DNA of 64,000 nucleotides from an uncultured Bacteroidales bacterium (GTDB lineage Bacteria > Bacteroidota > Bacteroidia > Bacteroidales > Bacteroidaceae), in contig CALDKD010000007.1 in assembly GCA_937898885.1 (NCBI GenBank), forward strand, positions 1 through 64,000. Direction: 5' to 3'. The position numbers and the translations under genes were made by a program. Of this stretch, positions 35,025 to 44,440 are shown piece after piece (position 1 is the stretch's first letter; each line of letters begins with the position of its first letter). The notes under the pieces were generated by a model. That model made no database searches, was not told the origin of the DNA, and worked only from the letters and a program-made list of their open reading frames with translations.

Positions 35025-36335
35025 TTATGCGTACATAGCAACGATCGCCTCGTAGAGCTCCTGCTTGCCAGAGGTCTGCTTCGGCTCGTCAACCTTCTTG
35101 CCATACTCGTAAGCCTCCTCGAGAGTCATCTTGCCCTCCTCGAACTTCTTACCAAGACCCTCGTCGAACGAAGCGTAACGCTCAGCCTTCATCTTCTTGT
35201 ATGGTGACTCCTCAAGCAGCTTTGCAGCTGACTCAAGAGCGCGGGCCATAGCATCCATACCGCTGATGTGAGCGATAGCGATGTCCTCAAGGTCTGTTGA
35301 GTTACGACGGGTCTTTGCATCAAAGTTGGTACCACCAGTGCCAAGACCACCGCCACGGATAATCTCCATCCAAGCCTGGGTCAGCTCATAGTTGTCAATC
35401 GGGAACTGGTCAGTATCCCAACCATTCTGATAGTCACCACGGTTAGCATCAATTGATCCAAGCATACCAGCATCAACAGCGCAAGCGAGCTCGTGCTCAA
35501 ATGTGTGACCTGCCAGAGTAGCGTGGTTAACCTCGATATTTACCTTGAAGTCCTTGTCCAGGCCATGAGCCTTGAGGAAACCGATTACGGTCTCGGTGTC
35601 AACATCATACTGATGCTTGCTCGGCTCCATTGGCTTCGGCTCAATCAGGAATGTACCCTTGAAGCCCTTGCTGCGAGCATAGTCGCGTGCCATTGTCAGC
35701 ATAGTAGCCATATGCTCCTTCTCACGCTTCTGGTCTGTGTTCAGAAGGCTCATATAACCCTCGCGGCCACCCCAGAATACATAGTTCTCAGCGCCCAGAG
35801 CGATACCTGCGTCGATAGCGTTCTTAATCTGAACGATAGCACGTGCCACTACATCGAAATCAGGATTTGTTGAGGCACCGTTCATATACCGCTTGTTGCC
35901 GAATACGTTAGCGGTTGACCACAGCAGTTTGGCACCGGTCTCCTGCATCTTCTCCTTGATATAAGCTACGATAGCCTTCATATTGGCCTCGTACTCCTCT
36001 ACGTTTGCACCCTCAGAGATCAGGTCAACATCGTGGAAGCAGAAATAAGGAATGCCCAGCTTCTCCATAAACTCGAAACCAGCGTCAACCTTATTCTTTG
36101 CAGTCTGAAGAGCATCAGCCTCAACCCATGGGAAGGTCTTGGTACCGCCACCAAACTGGTCTGCACCCTCTGCACAGAGAGTATGCCACCAAGCCATAGC
36201 GAAGCGGAGCCACTCCTTCATTGTCTTACCCATAATCACCTTGTTCTCATCATAGTAATGGAAAGCCATAGGGTTCTTGCTGTCCTTACCCTCAAACTGG
36301 ACCTTCTTCAATCCAGGAAAATACTCTTTTGCCAT
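35025..36335 (-). CDS. xylA: Xylose isomerase
   Basis: Converts D-xylose to D-xylulose in the cytoplasm with two divalent metal ions (436 aa, the usual length of class II enzymes). Signature segments are FCFHDVDLISEG with the catalytic His, VFWGGREGYMSLLNTD, and the metal-ligand region FLIEPKPMEPSKHQYDVD; NIEVNHATLAGHTFEHE follows. It is the last gene of the esterase-GH31-xylB-xylA row but has its own TAACTTTG promoter in the 91-base gap after xylB, so it may also be expressed on its own. Confidence 0.98.
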   Translation of the reverse strand: MAKEYFPGLKKVQFEGKDSKNPMAFHYYDENKVIMGKTMKEWLRFAMAWWHTLCAEGADQFGGGTKTFPWVEADALQTAKNKVDAGFEFMEKLGIPYFCFHDVDLISEGANVEEYEANMKAIVAYIKEKMQETGAKLLWSTANVFGNKRYMNGASTNPDFDVVARAIVQIKNAIDAGIALGAENYVFWGGREGYMSLLNTDQKREKEHMATMLTMARDYARSKGFKGTFLIEPKPMEPSKHQYDVDTETVIGFLKAHGLDKDFKVNIEVNHATLAGHTFEHELACAVDAGMLGSIDANRGDYQNGWDTDQFPIDNYELTQAWMEIIRGGGLGTGGTNFDAKTRRNSTDLEDIAIAHISGMDAMARALESAAKLLEESPYKKMKAERYASFDEGLGKKFEEGKMTLEEAYEYGKKVDEPKQTSGKQELYEAIVAMYA

Positions 36336-36374
36336 AATTTAAGTTTATTACGAAATTGTATATTATCTAGTTTA

Positions 36375-36406
36375 CAAAGTTACATTTCTTTTTTTCAATA
36401 TACGAA
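36375..36406 (-). promoter_or_regulatory. Promoter of xylA
   Basis: On the minus strand TAACTTTG (36375-36382) lies 39 bases before the ATG, and TTCG (36403-36406) is 20 bases further upstream at the -33 position. The surrounding sequence is AT-rich with a poly-T run. No clear operator palindrome was found. Confidence 0.6.
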
Positions 36407-36426
36407 TTTTAGCAGATATTATTATA

Positions 36427-37923
36427 TCAGACAGGCATATAAAGGCTAAGGATAGTCTTCCAGCGCTCGTATGCCTTCCTGTATTCATCTACCTTCGATG
36501 CATCAGGCTCAATGACACGCAACTTCTCAAGAGTGGCGAATGCCTCGTCGTGATCCTTGTAGATACCGGCTCCCATTCCGGCACCCTTTGCGGCACCTAC
36601 GGAACCGTCAGTATCATACAGCTCAATAACAGCTCCGGTAACACCGGCAAGAGTATCGCGGAACACCGGATTAAGGAACATATTCGCATTTCCTGCGTGA
36701 ATCTTTGAGATATCCATTCCCATATCCGACATTATCTCCATACCATACTTAAATGAGAATACAATTCCCTCCTGAACGGCACGTGCAATGTGGGTACGGT
36801 TATGTATGTTGAAGTTAACTCCGTGGATGCTGCAGCCTACGTTGTGGTTTGACAAGACGCGCTCTGAGCCGTTTCCGAAAGGCAGGACAACTATACCGTC
36901 AGAACCTATAGGCGCCTGGTCTGCCAGTTTGTTCATATCTCCGTAAGAGATACCCTGCTCCATAATGTTTCGACGGGTCCAGGCGTTCAGGATACCGGTA
37001 CCGTTGATGCAAAGCAATACTCCCAGTCGTGTCTCGTAGCCAGTGTGATTTACGTGGGCAAATGTGTTCACTCTTGACTGCGGGTCAAAGTTCACATGGC
37101 CGTTCACGCCATAGACAACTCCTGACGTACCTGCGGTGGCGGCAATCTCACCAGGATTGAACACATTAAGTGATACGGCGTTGTTGGGCTGGTCACCGGC
37201 ACGGTAGGTAACAGGAATGCCCTCTGCCAGACCAAGCTCGGCAGCTATGGCGGCAGTCACCCTGCCCTGCTCTGAGAAAGTAGGCTTAATCTCCGGTATG
37301 ATTGACTCCGGAAAACCGAAGTAATCAAGAAGGAAACTTGCAACCTTATTGTGCTTGAAATCCCAGAACATACCCTCTGAGAGTCCTGATACAGTGGTGC
37401 ATTTCTCACCAGTAAGACGGTATGCGATATAATCGCCAGGCAACATTATCTTGTCTATCTTCTCGAAAAGCTCCGGCTCATTCTCCTTTACCCAAGCCAG
37501 TTTTGAGGCTGTGAAATTACCGGGAGAGTTCAACAGATTGGTAAGGCACTGGCCATTGCCAAGCTCACGGAAAGCCTTCTCGCCGTATGGTACGGCACGG
37601 CTGTCGCACCAGATGATGGCCGGACGCAACACGCTGCCATTCTTGTCCAGACACACAAGTCCGTGCATCTGATATGAGATACCGATGGCCTGTATGTCAT
37701 CACCCGTGGCCTCTGCCATCTGCATGACCTTGGCAGTCACATTCTTGAGATAGCTCCACCAGTCTTCAGGATCCTGCTCTGCCCAACCCGGGTTCAACGC
37801 CTTGATTGGAGCTTCCGAATCAGGATAAAACGCAGATGCCACACTCTTTCCAGTCTGAACTGATACAAGGCTCGCCTTAACAGATGAGCTGCCTATGTCA
37901 TAACCTAACAGATACTTTTTCAT
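36427..37923 (-). CDS. xylB: Xylulokinase
   Basis: FGGY-family sugar kinase (498 aa) making D-xylulose 5-phosphate. The N-terminal ATPase loop is LLGYDIGSSSVKASLV. The sugar-binding region has YQMHGLVCLDKNG, and a later phosphate loop is AATAGTSGVVYGV. The C-terminal half carries DGSVGAAKGAGMGAG. The position between a GH31 xylosidase and xylA supports xylulose as substrate. It follows the GH31 stop by 30 bases. Confidence 0.95.
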   Translation of the reverse strand: MKKYLLGYDIGSSSVKASLVSVQTGKSVASAFYPDSEAPIKALNPGWAEQDPEDWWSYLKNVTAKVMQMAEATGDDIQAIGISYQMHGLVCLDKNGSVLRPAIIWCDSRAVPYGEKAFRELGNGQCLTNLLNSPGNFTASKLAWVKENEPELFEKIDKIMLPGDYIAYRLTGEKCTTVSGLSEGMFWDFKHNKVASFLLDYFGFPESIIPEIKPTFSEQGRVTAAIAAELGLAEGIPVTYRAGDQPNNAVSLNVFNPGEIAATAGTSGVVYGVNGHVNFDPQSRVNTFAHVNHTGYETRLGVLLCINGTGILNAWTRRNIMEQGISYGDMNKLADQAPIGSDGIVVLPFGNGSERVLSNHNVGCSIHGVNFNIHNRTHIARAVQEGIVFSFKYGMEIMSDMGMDISKIHAGNANMFLNPVFRDTLAGVTGAVIELYDTDGSVGAAKGAGMGAGIYKDHDEAFATLEKLRVIEPDASKVDEYRKAYERWKTILSLYMPV

Positions 37924-37953
37924 AACACTTAATATATTGGTTTATTTTATTAA

Positions 37954-40920
37954 TTAATTCTCTTCAATCAGAGCGTCATTCCAGACCGGCTCAACAGTTG
38001 GTTGGTTACCATGCAGCAGGTCAATCCGAACCGGCGTGCCGTCATATTCAACAGAACTGAGCAAATCGTGATGAGACTTGTCTGTATGCATCGTGACATT
38101 GACTATGCGTCTCATTAACATTCCGTTGTACGCCCCCTCGCGCTTCCCTATTATCAAAGTTCCGGCCGCATCATCATATACGAAAGGTATCTCCGAGCAT
38201 TCGCCCTTCTCATAGCCGTATGTTACGCCATCATCCTCATAGAGAGTGAACGAGCCATTCTTGCCGGCATAGACATGAACATCAAGCGTATCAGCGGCAA
38301 CTTGGTCTGCATACTCAATCTGGGGGCCATACACAAGAATGGCACCGGCGGGAACAAACATCGGCATACGCTCATACGGTGCGTCAGCCATAATGAACTG
38401 ACCGCCGTCATAGACCTTGTCCGGATTGTTATAGTCATACCATCTTACTCCCTCTGGTAAATATACCATACGGTCACGTGCCTGATACTCGGTTACCGGG
38501 CAAATCATCAGAGACGGGCCGAACATATACTGGTCGTGTACATTGTATGTCTTCCTGTCATTAGTGAAATCCATTACCAGACCGCGCATAATGGTATAAT
38601 CATTCCAGTAAGCCGCACCAGCCAGCGAATATATGTACGGCATAAGACGGTAGCGCAACTGGTTGTAATACAGAATGGAGTTGTAGGTTGGCGAGCCCTC
38701 CGGCGCTATGTTCCAGATCTCACGAAGCGGGAACTGCCCGTGTGCCCTATATAAAGGTGTGAATGTTCCGAACTGATACCAGCGTGTCTGAAGCTCACGC
38801 CACTCAACCAGATCGTCGTTGACAATGCCCGTCCGGTCAAACATATTCTGAGCCTGCGAGTAGCGGTTCTCAACGCAGAAGCCGCCGATATCCATTGTCC
38901 AATATGGATTACCGCAGAGTGAGTAGTTCATTCCGGCCACAATCTGAGAGTACATATCCTCCCAGCGGGTGCCAATGTCGCCACTCCACGATGCGGTGCT
39001 GTAACGCTGCTGGCCGGTGAATCCGTTGCGGGTCAGCTGGAAGACACGGGTGTCGGGATCTGTCTCACGCAGTCCCTCATAGATTGCCTGTGCGTTCATC
39101 AGCGCATAGCCCAGCAAGTACTCGGTTGACGAGCCCAGAGCCGTTGGACCTACAAGCTGCTTGTGATACGGCATAGGCACACAATCGCGCACATTCGGTT
39201 CACTGGCATCCATCCACCACGCGTCGATACCGTATTTATAAAGGTGCTCCTTTATCTGACTCCAGAAAAGCTTACGCGCGCCAGCGGAGTATGCATCGTA
39301 GAACGAGCCTATATATCCAGGGCCAACCCAGTCGCGGATGCTGTCCTCAACAGCCTTGGTGTACATCCAGCCATTCTGCTCAAACTCCTTGTAATGCTCT
39401 GTGGTATGATAGAACTTGGGCCATACAGATATCATAAGATGTCCGTTAAGCGCGTGGACATCGTCCACCATCTTCTTTGGATCAGGGTATCGCGATGCCT
39501 CGAACTCGTGTGAGCCCCACTTGTCATCCTCCCAGTAATTCCAGTCCTGAACGATGTTGTCAATGCCTATGCCCTTGTCGCGGAAGGTCTTCAGCGTTGA
39601 TACCAGCTCATCCTGAGTACGGTAGCGCTCCCGGCTCTGCCAGAATCCCATAGCCCATTTAGGCATAATGTTGGCCTTTCCCGTCAGTTTTCGCAGGCCG
39701 CTTATCACGCCATCCATATTCTTGCCGGGAATGTAATAGAAATCTGCCTCAGGCACCATCTCGGTCCACATAGTGATGTCGTTCTGAAGTTTCTGGTCAA
39801 CAGGAGCGTGTGCCTTCAGGCCGAGATATGATGTGGTTCCGTCCGGTTTCCACTCAATGCGCAGCTTATATCTTCTGCCAGCCTCAAGAATTGCAGGGAA
39901 CTGATATGTGTTCGGATTCCAGGCTGTACGCCAGCGCTCCCATATCACAAGCTCATCATCAATAAACAGTTTGACATAACCCGCATAATAGAGTTGGAAG
40001 AAGAACTCACCACTCTCCTTCGGCTCGAAGTAGCCCTCGTAGGTCACGTTCTGTCCCAGACGGGGAAGATTCTTTATCATATCGGCATCGGAATACGAGA
40101 GAGAGTCCTCCCTGCGCACCAACGGCTCCGGCTGTGGCATAGTACCGCCACGGCGGAAGCCCCACATCTGAGGCTGGCTGTATGTACCAGTAAGCCCGCC
40201 CTCGTTGCCATCCTTGCCAAACAGCCTGAAAACGCGGTTCAGCTGCTGATATGGCTCAGGATTGCCGAAACGGCTCTGTGAGTATGTGTCCCACAAAATA
40301 CCATAATTGTTGGTGGAGATTACGAATGGTATGCTGATTTTTGTGTTATACTGGAAAAGCTCCTCATTCTGCCCCTTGTAGTTCCAGATGTCAGACTGCT
40401 GCTGCCCCAGTCCGAAAAGCCCCTCGGAGTCATCACCGGTACTCATACGTGTGATAACGGTGTAGCCGGTTGTGCCATCCACGGTTATCGGAGTAAACTC
40501 AGCCTTGGCCAGAATACACCTTGACTGGCCATCATCAGAAAGAAGCCATACCCGTCCATCGGATTTCGATACAATGACCCTTGCATCCGCCTCTGATGAT
40601 GAGACAACAAGCAGCTCATCCTTTAAAGCCCTCAGAGAATCCGGAAGGGAGACATTCTCCTCCATCGCATTAACGACATTCAGCCCGATACGGCCTATAC
40701 CGGGGAGCGTGACAAGGCTCTGTCTGTCTTTAAATTTTGTCTCCGGAGTCTCAGAGATACGGACAATGCCGCCCTCAAGTATTTGGACACGCACCTTTGC
40801 CGGACCATTCAACTCCGGGCTGGAGACATTGACAACCACTCCGTCACTTGTTATCCGATACTCTTTGGAGCAGCAGACCAATGCAAAAGACAATGCAAGC
40901 AAATAACCGAATCTTCTCAT
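37954..40920 (-). CDS. GH31 alpha-xylosidase with a PA14 insertion, lipoprotein
   Basis: Probable alpha-xylosidase removing xylose from xyloglucan or xylo-oligosaccharide side chains (988 aa). An N-terminal signal ends in VCCSKE (lipidated Cys16 or Cys17). The GH31 barrel has nucleophile Asp571 in DAWWMDASEPN and acid/base Asp648 in WSGDIGTRW. A PA14 domain (about 258-375, YEGYFEPKESGEFFFQLYYA) is inserted in the N-terminal beta-sandwich, as in known GH31 alpha-xylosidases such as those of xyloglucan loci. Alpha-glucosidase is the alternative; adjacency to xylB and xylA favours xylosidase. It follows the esterase gene by 18 bases. Confidence 0.93.
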   Translation of the reverse strand: MRRFGYLLALSFALVCCSKEYRITSDGVVVNVSSPELNGPAKVRVQILEGGIVRISETPETKFKDRQSLVTLPGIGRIGLNVVNAMEENVSLPDSLRALKDELLVVSSSEADARVIVSKSDGRVWLLSDDGQSRCILAKAEFTPITVDGTTGYTVITRMSTGDDSEGLFGLGQQQSDIWNYKGQNEELFQYNTKISIPFVISTNNYGILWDTYSQSRFGNPEPYQQLNRVFRLFGKDGNEGGLTGTYSQPQMWGFRRGGTMPQPEPLVRREDSLSYSDADMIKNLPRLGQNVTYEGYFEPKESGEFFFQLYYAGYVKLFIDDELVIWERWRTAWNPNTYQFPAILEAGRRYKLRIEWKPDGTTSYLGLKAHAPVDQKLQNDITMWTEMVPEADFYYIPGKNMDGVISGLRKLTGKANIMPKWAMGFWQSRERYRTQDELVSTLKTFRDKGIGIDNIVQDWNYWEDDKWGSHEFEASRYPDPKKMVDDVHALNGHLMISVWPKFYHTTEHYKEFEQNGWMYTKAVEDSIRDWVGPGYIGSFYDAYSAGARKLFWSQIKEHLYKYGIDAWWMDASEPNVRDCVPMPYHKQLVGPTALGSSTEYLLGYALMNAQAIYEGLRETDPDTRVFQLTRNGFTGQQRYSTASWSGDIGTRWEDMYSQIVAGMNYSLCGNPYWTMDIGGFCVENRYSQAQNMFDRTGIVNDDLVEWRELQTRWYQFGTFTPLYRAHGQFPLREIWNIAPEGSPTYNSILYYNQLRYRLMPYIYSLAGAAYWNDYTIMRGLVMDFTNDRKTYNVHDQYMFGPSLMICPVTEYQARDRMVYLPEGVRWYDYNNPDKVYDGGQFIMADAPYERMPMFVPAGAILVYGPQIEYADQVAADTLDVHVYAGKNGSFTLYEDDGVTYGYEKGECSEIPFVYDDAAGTLIIGKREGAYNGMLMRRIVNVTMHTDKSHHDLLSSVEYDGTPVRIDLLHGNQPTVEPVWNDALIEEN

Positions 40921-40938
40921 AGCAAACAGGAAATATTA

Positions 40939-43212
40939 TCAGAACAAACGTTTGGTCACTATAGTACGCCCGTCAGAGTAGAGACGTTTGGAAAGATATA
41001 CACCTTTTACAGGGTTCTCCTCCACCTTGCCGTCCAGTCCGTAGAATATCTCAGACACCAGAGTGACCTCTGCAGCAACCTCATCCACATCAGTCTTTTT
41101 CTTGAATGACTCAATCTGAGAGTTGATCTTGTCCGACGCCTCCCACAGCTGGAATGTAGAGGCGGTACCGGCAAACTCCTCACCATACTGACTCATAACC
41201 CTCTCCAGGAGCATATACGGTCTTCCCAGCCTTATTTCCTCGTTATCCGCATACATATCAAGCAGCGCTTTTCCCTCATTGAAAGCCTTCAGATATGCTG
41301 AGAGATTAACCACCCGGATCTCTGCCTGCTCCGAAATATCATTAATCTCCTTGACAGCAGCCTCGTACTCCTGTCCGGTATTGCCACGAAACGCATTGTA
41401 GCGATCCATTGCTGCAGACATCTCGCTTATCATAGCCTGCGAGAACGCCGGACCATAATCCACAAGTTGGGTGTATGCCTTTCGAATACGGTTCATCGCC
41501 TCCAGGAATCTCACCTTATACTGATACGCATAAGAAGGCGCCGTCTCAATAAGTATATTGCCTATCACGACTCCATCCCATCCGGAATCTGTCGTGAACT
41601 CAAGCACATAGTCATCCTCAAAATAGACATAGAACTCGTAACGGTTCGCCTTGGAGCCGGTGACTTTCTGATATACTATCTCATTCATCATTCCGGACGA
41701 TGGCACTTCCGGAACTTCCAGAACAGTATTGTCTGATGACCCTCTTACTGTCAGTGAATATGTCATTGAGTTGCTCTGGGCCGATGAGTTCCAGTAAGCG
41801 GAGTTGAACGACACGGCATACTTGCCAGGCTTCAGATGCAGGGGATGCTCCTGATATGTACCATAAATGAGAGAGCAGGGTCCGGCGTCACGTGCCGCCA
41901 GATAAAAGGCCGCATCCATATCTCCGCCTTTGTTGAAATACTGCATTCGCGCACCGGCCACATTAGCCTCATTCTGACCCTTCTCAATTCTCTTTCCCTT
42001 GGAATAAGTAACGCGCATCCAACCCTCGGGGATGCCCTCGCCTATCTGGTCTTTCTGAGACATCCAGTCCGGTTTGAGAATTGTCTCATAAACGAACTCA
42101 CCTGTCACCTCCTCTACTCCAAGATAATAAGTGAAGGAGCACTTCTCATTGTCTCCGCCGCAAGTGTCAACCACATTGACAAGCGAGAGGTGATAGTCTC
42201 CTGCAGGAACGGCATCACCCGGCTTGATAGTGAACGTGATGACATTGCTCGCGCCGGTCTCGTCCGGACGGATAATACGCTCCGCATAGCCTCCTTTCAG
42301 CAACGCATATACAGTGTCGCAAAGAATCGGCTGATTAAACGAATACTGGAAAGAGACGCCCTCAACCGGCAGATCAAAAGAGTTGTCGGCGGGAGAAGCG
42401 CTCAAAAGCTTTGGAGGAATAGCCTCAATGGGTCCGTCAAGCGTATAACGCTTGCAGAAATTCCATATCTCGCAGCTGGTGAGAACACAAGAGGCATCCA
42501 TAGATACCCAGTGTCCTTTTCCGTCAAGAGTAAGAAGCGCCACCTCTACTCCGGTCTCATGGTTTGTCCAGACCTCAAGCGAGGCATTGGATTTGCCATG
42601 ATATGGCTTGGTGTAAACCGAATTGCGGTCACAGCCATCTATGGTCACCCACTTCTCAATGTACGGTCTTGCACCGCTATATGCCACAACATCATCGTCA
42701 GTACCGTGGGTGTGGATTACCGGAATAGGCCTTGGACTATATGCGTCACCGCCCATCGCATAACCGCTGATAGGCGCCATAGCCGCAATCTTGTCTGCTA
42801 TGCGCGATGCCGCGTGGTACGTCATCATGCCACCCATAGAGAAACCTGACAGATATACACGACGCTTGTCTATGGCGTGCTTCTGAAACATATCCTCTAT
42901 TATCGCCTCAATAAAATGTGTATCCTTGTCTCCGCCTATATCCCAGGACTTGCCCTCGCCCTCTGGATATACCACCACGAATTTGGCGGTATCAGCCACG
43001 GCGGCCCAGTTCGCCATACCTTTCTGATAAGCCGCATCCTGGTTCATTCCGTGCATGGAAATGACCAGAGGCGCATAATCCGGTAAATCACGCGGCACAT
43101 AGACCAGCATCTCGCGTGTGGCGCCGTCAACCTTTATTGTCTCCCTTGTCTCTTGAGCCTTTGCAGGAAAAATCAGTAGTAAAGCAAGAATAAGCGAAGT
43201 AAAATGCCTCAT
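40939..43212 (-). CDS. Secreted PHB-depolymerase-type esterase with long C-terminal extension
   Basis: Exported alpha/beta hydrolase (757 aa), probably a feruloyl or acetyl-xylan esterase of the CE1/LpqC type. The signal peptide ends at PAKAQ (20). The catalytic serine is Ser125 in LSGFSMGGMM; the Asp is in HTHGTDDDVV and the His in GKGHWVSMD. After the enzyme domain (about 21-255) an Ig-like beta-domain follows (PPKLLSASPADNSFDLPVEG, 260-370), then about 200 residues of jelly-roll-like sequence. A helical stretch and a short C-terminal tail come last (DGKVEENPVKGVYLSKRLYS). The tail resembles a T9SS-type sorting end, but weakly. First gene of the xyloside unit; substrate is inferred from its neighbours. 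Confidence 0.88.
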   Translation of the reverse strand: MRHFTSLILALLLIFPAKAQETRETIKVDGATREMLVYVPRDLPDYAPLVISMHGMNQDAAYQKGMANWAAVADTAKFVVVYPEGEGKSWDIGGDKDTHFIEAIIEDMFQKHAIDKRRVYLSGFSMGGMMTYHAASRIADKIAAMAPISGYAMGGDAYSPRPIPVIHTHGTDDDVVAYSGARPYIEKWVTIDGCDRNSVYTKPYHGKSNASLEVWTNHETGVEVALLTLDGKGHWVSMDASCVLTSCEIWNFCKRYTLDGPIEAIPPKLLSASPADNSFDLPVEGVSFQYSFNQPILCDTVYALLKGGYAERIIRPDETGASNVITFTIKPGDAVPAGDYHLSLVNVVDTCGGDNEKCSFTYYLGVEEVTGEFVYETILKPDWMSQKDQIGEGIPEGWMRVTYSKGKRIEKGQNEANVAGARMQYFNKGGDMDAAFYLAARDAGPCSLIYGTYQEHPLHLKPGKYAVSFNSAYWNSSAQSNSMTYSLTVRGSSDNTVLEVPEVPSSGMMNEIVYQKVTGSKANRYEFYVYFEDDYVLEFTTDSGWDGVVIGNILIETAPSYAYQYKVRFLEAMNRIRKAYTQLVDYGPAFSQAMISEMSAAMDRYNAFRGNTGQEYEAAVKEINDISEQAEIRVVNLSAYLKAFNEGKALLDMYADNEEIRLGRPYMLLERVMSQYGEEFAGTASTFQLWEASDKINSQIESFKKKTDVDEVAAEVTLVSEIFYGLDGKVEENPVKGVYLSKRLYSDGRTIVTKRLF

Positions 43213-43246
43213 AAGCAGTCATAATTTTATTAATATGCAAATATGT

Positions 43247-43283
43247 GAAAAAAAAATCACACAATCGGAATGACTGTGTGATT
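43247..43283 (-). terminator. Terminator of the aldolase gene
   Basis: AATCACACA (43255-43263) pairs with TGTGTGATT (43275-43283). A minus-strand run of T follows (43247-43255). A second hairpin, CCGGTTT (43291-43297) with AAACCGG (43305-43311), lies between it and the aldolase stop codon. Confidence 0.85.
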
Positions 43284-43329
43284 TTTGTGTCCGGTTTCTA
43301 AACAAAACCGGTATGAGAGCACCTTGAGA

Positions 43330-44337
43330 TTACTTCTGCAGGAGCTTGTCATTTGAGCCCAGCACCTCCACAATCTTGTGGATGTACATCTTCTTCATAT
43401 TCTCGCGGGCCGGCTTGAGATACTGGCGCGGATCGAAGTGGCTTGGATTCTCGGCAAGGTACTTGCGGACTGCGGCGGTCATGGCCAGACGTGAGTCAGA
43501 GTCAATGTTGATCTTGCAGACAGCGCTCTTTGAAGCCTCGCGGAGCTGCTCCTCCGGGATACCTACTGCATCTGGCAGCTTGCCACCGAAGGCATTGATG
43601 GTATCAACCTCTTCCTGTGGAACTGAAGATGAGCCGTGGAGTACGATTGGGAAGCCAGGAAGCTTCTTCTCTACCTCGTGCAGCACGTCAAATGCCAATG
43701 GAGGAGGAACCAGCTTGCCAGTCTTCGGGTCGCGTGTGCACTGCTCCGGCTTGAACTTGTATGCACCGTGTGATGTACCTATTGAGATGGCCAGTGAGTC
43801 GCAGCCTGAGCGGGTAGCGAAATCAATCACCTCCTCTGGCTTGGTGTAGTGTGAGACCTCAGAGGCAACCTCATCCTCAACACCTGCCAGAACGCCGAGC
43901 TCGGCCTCTACGGTTACATCGTACTTGTGAGCGTACTCTACAACCTTCTTTGTGAGGGCGATATTCTCCTCGTATGGAAGAGCAGAGCCGTCAATCATAA
44001 CTGAGCTGAAGCCCATATCAATACAATCCTTGCAAAGCTCAAAGCTGTCACCGTGATCAAGGTGAAGGACGATTTCCGGATGTGCGCATCCAAGCTCCTT
44101 GGCATACTCAACGGCACCCTGAGCCATATAGCGCAGAATAGTGGCGTTCGCATAGTTGCGGGCACCCTTTGATACCTGCATGATAACCGGAGACTTAGTC
44201 TCTACTGCAGCCATTACGATGGCCTGCATCTGCTCCATTGTGTTGAAGTTGAATGCCGGGATAGAATAACCGCCCTTTACGGCAGCTGCGAACATCGCGC
44301 GGGTGTTTACCAGACCCAATTCTTTGTAATTAACCAT
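43330..44337 (-). CDS. fba: Class II fructose-bisphosphate aldolase
   Basis: Glycolytic, Zn-dependent aldolase (335 aa) splitting fructose 1,6-bisphosphate. Motifs are SIPAFNFNTMEQMQAIV at the N-terminus, the metal-binding region IVLHLDHGDSFELCKDCIDM, MIDGSALPYEENI, and LAISIGTSHGAYKF. PIVLHGSSSVP is the phosphate site, with INIDSDSRLAMT downstream. It stands alone between two hairpins and a divergent promoter. Tagatose-bisphosphate aldolase is a less likely alternative, since no tagatose genes are near. Confidence 0.95.
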   Translation of the reverse strand: MVNYKELGLVNTRAMFAAAVKGGYSIPAFNFNTMEQMQAIVMAAVETKSPVIMQVSKGARNYANATILRYMAQGAVEYAKELGCAHPEIVLHLDHGDSFELCKDCIDMGFSSVMIDGSALPYEENIALTKKVVEYAHKYDVTVEAELGVLAGVEDEVASEVSHYTKPEEVIDFATRSGCDSLAISIGTSHGAYKFKPEQCTRDPKTGKLVPPPLAFDVLHEVEKKLPGFPIVLHGSSSVPQEEVDTINAFGGKLPDAVGIPEEQLREASKSAVCKINIDSDSRLAMTAAVRKYLAENPSHFDPRQYLKPARENMKKMYIHKIVEVLGSNDKLLQK

Positions 44338-44388
44338 TTTGCTTATATTTTTTAAAGAATACTATCCGCCTTTTCAGGTTTTCGTCCG

Positions 44389-44396
44389 CAAATTTA
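44389..44396 (-). promoter_or_regulatory. -7 box TAAATTTG for the aldolase gene
   Basis: Exact TAnnTTTG match on the minus strand, 51 bases before the ATG at 44337. Its -33 position (TTCG near 44414-44417) falls inside the -7 box of the divergent MG2 gene, so the two promoters overlap. Confidence 0.6.
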
Positions 44397-44409
44397 ACCA
44401 AAACATTTG

Positions 44410-44417
44410 TAAATTCG
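44410..44417 (+). promoter_or_regulatory. -7-like box TAAATTCG for the MG2 protein gene
   Basis: A TTCG-type box 23 bases before the ATG at 44441. It overlaps the expected -33 region of the divergent aldolase promoter. Confidence 0.4.
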
Positions 44418-44440
44418 CGAATTGAAACTTTTTTTATGAT

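Noticed and set aside
41836..42849. 337-codon plus-strand frame
   Set aside because: It is wholly antisense to the esterase at 40939-43212, whose catalytic motifs are intact; it is a codon-bias shadow.
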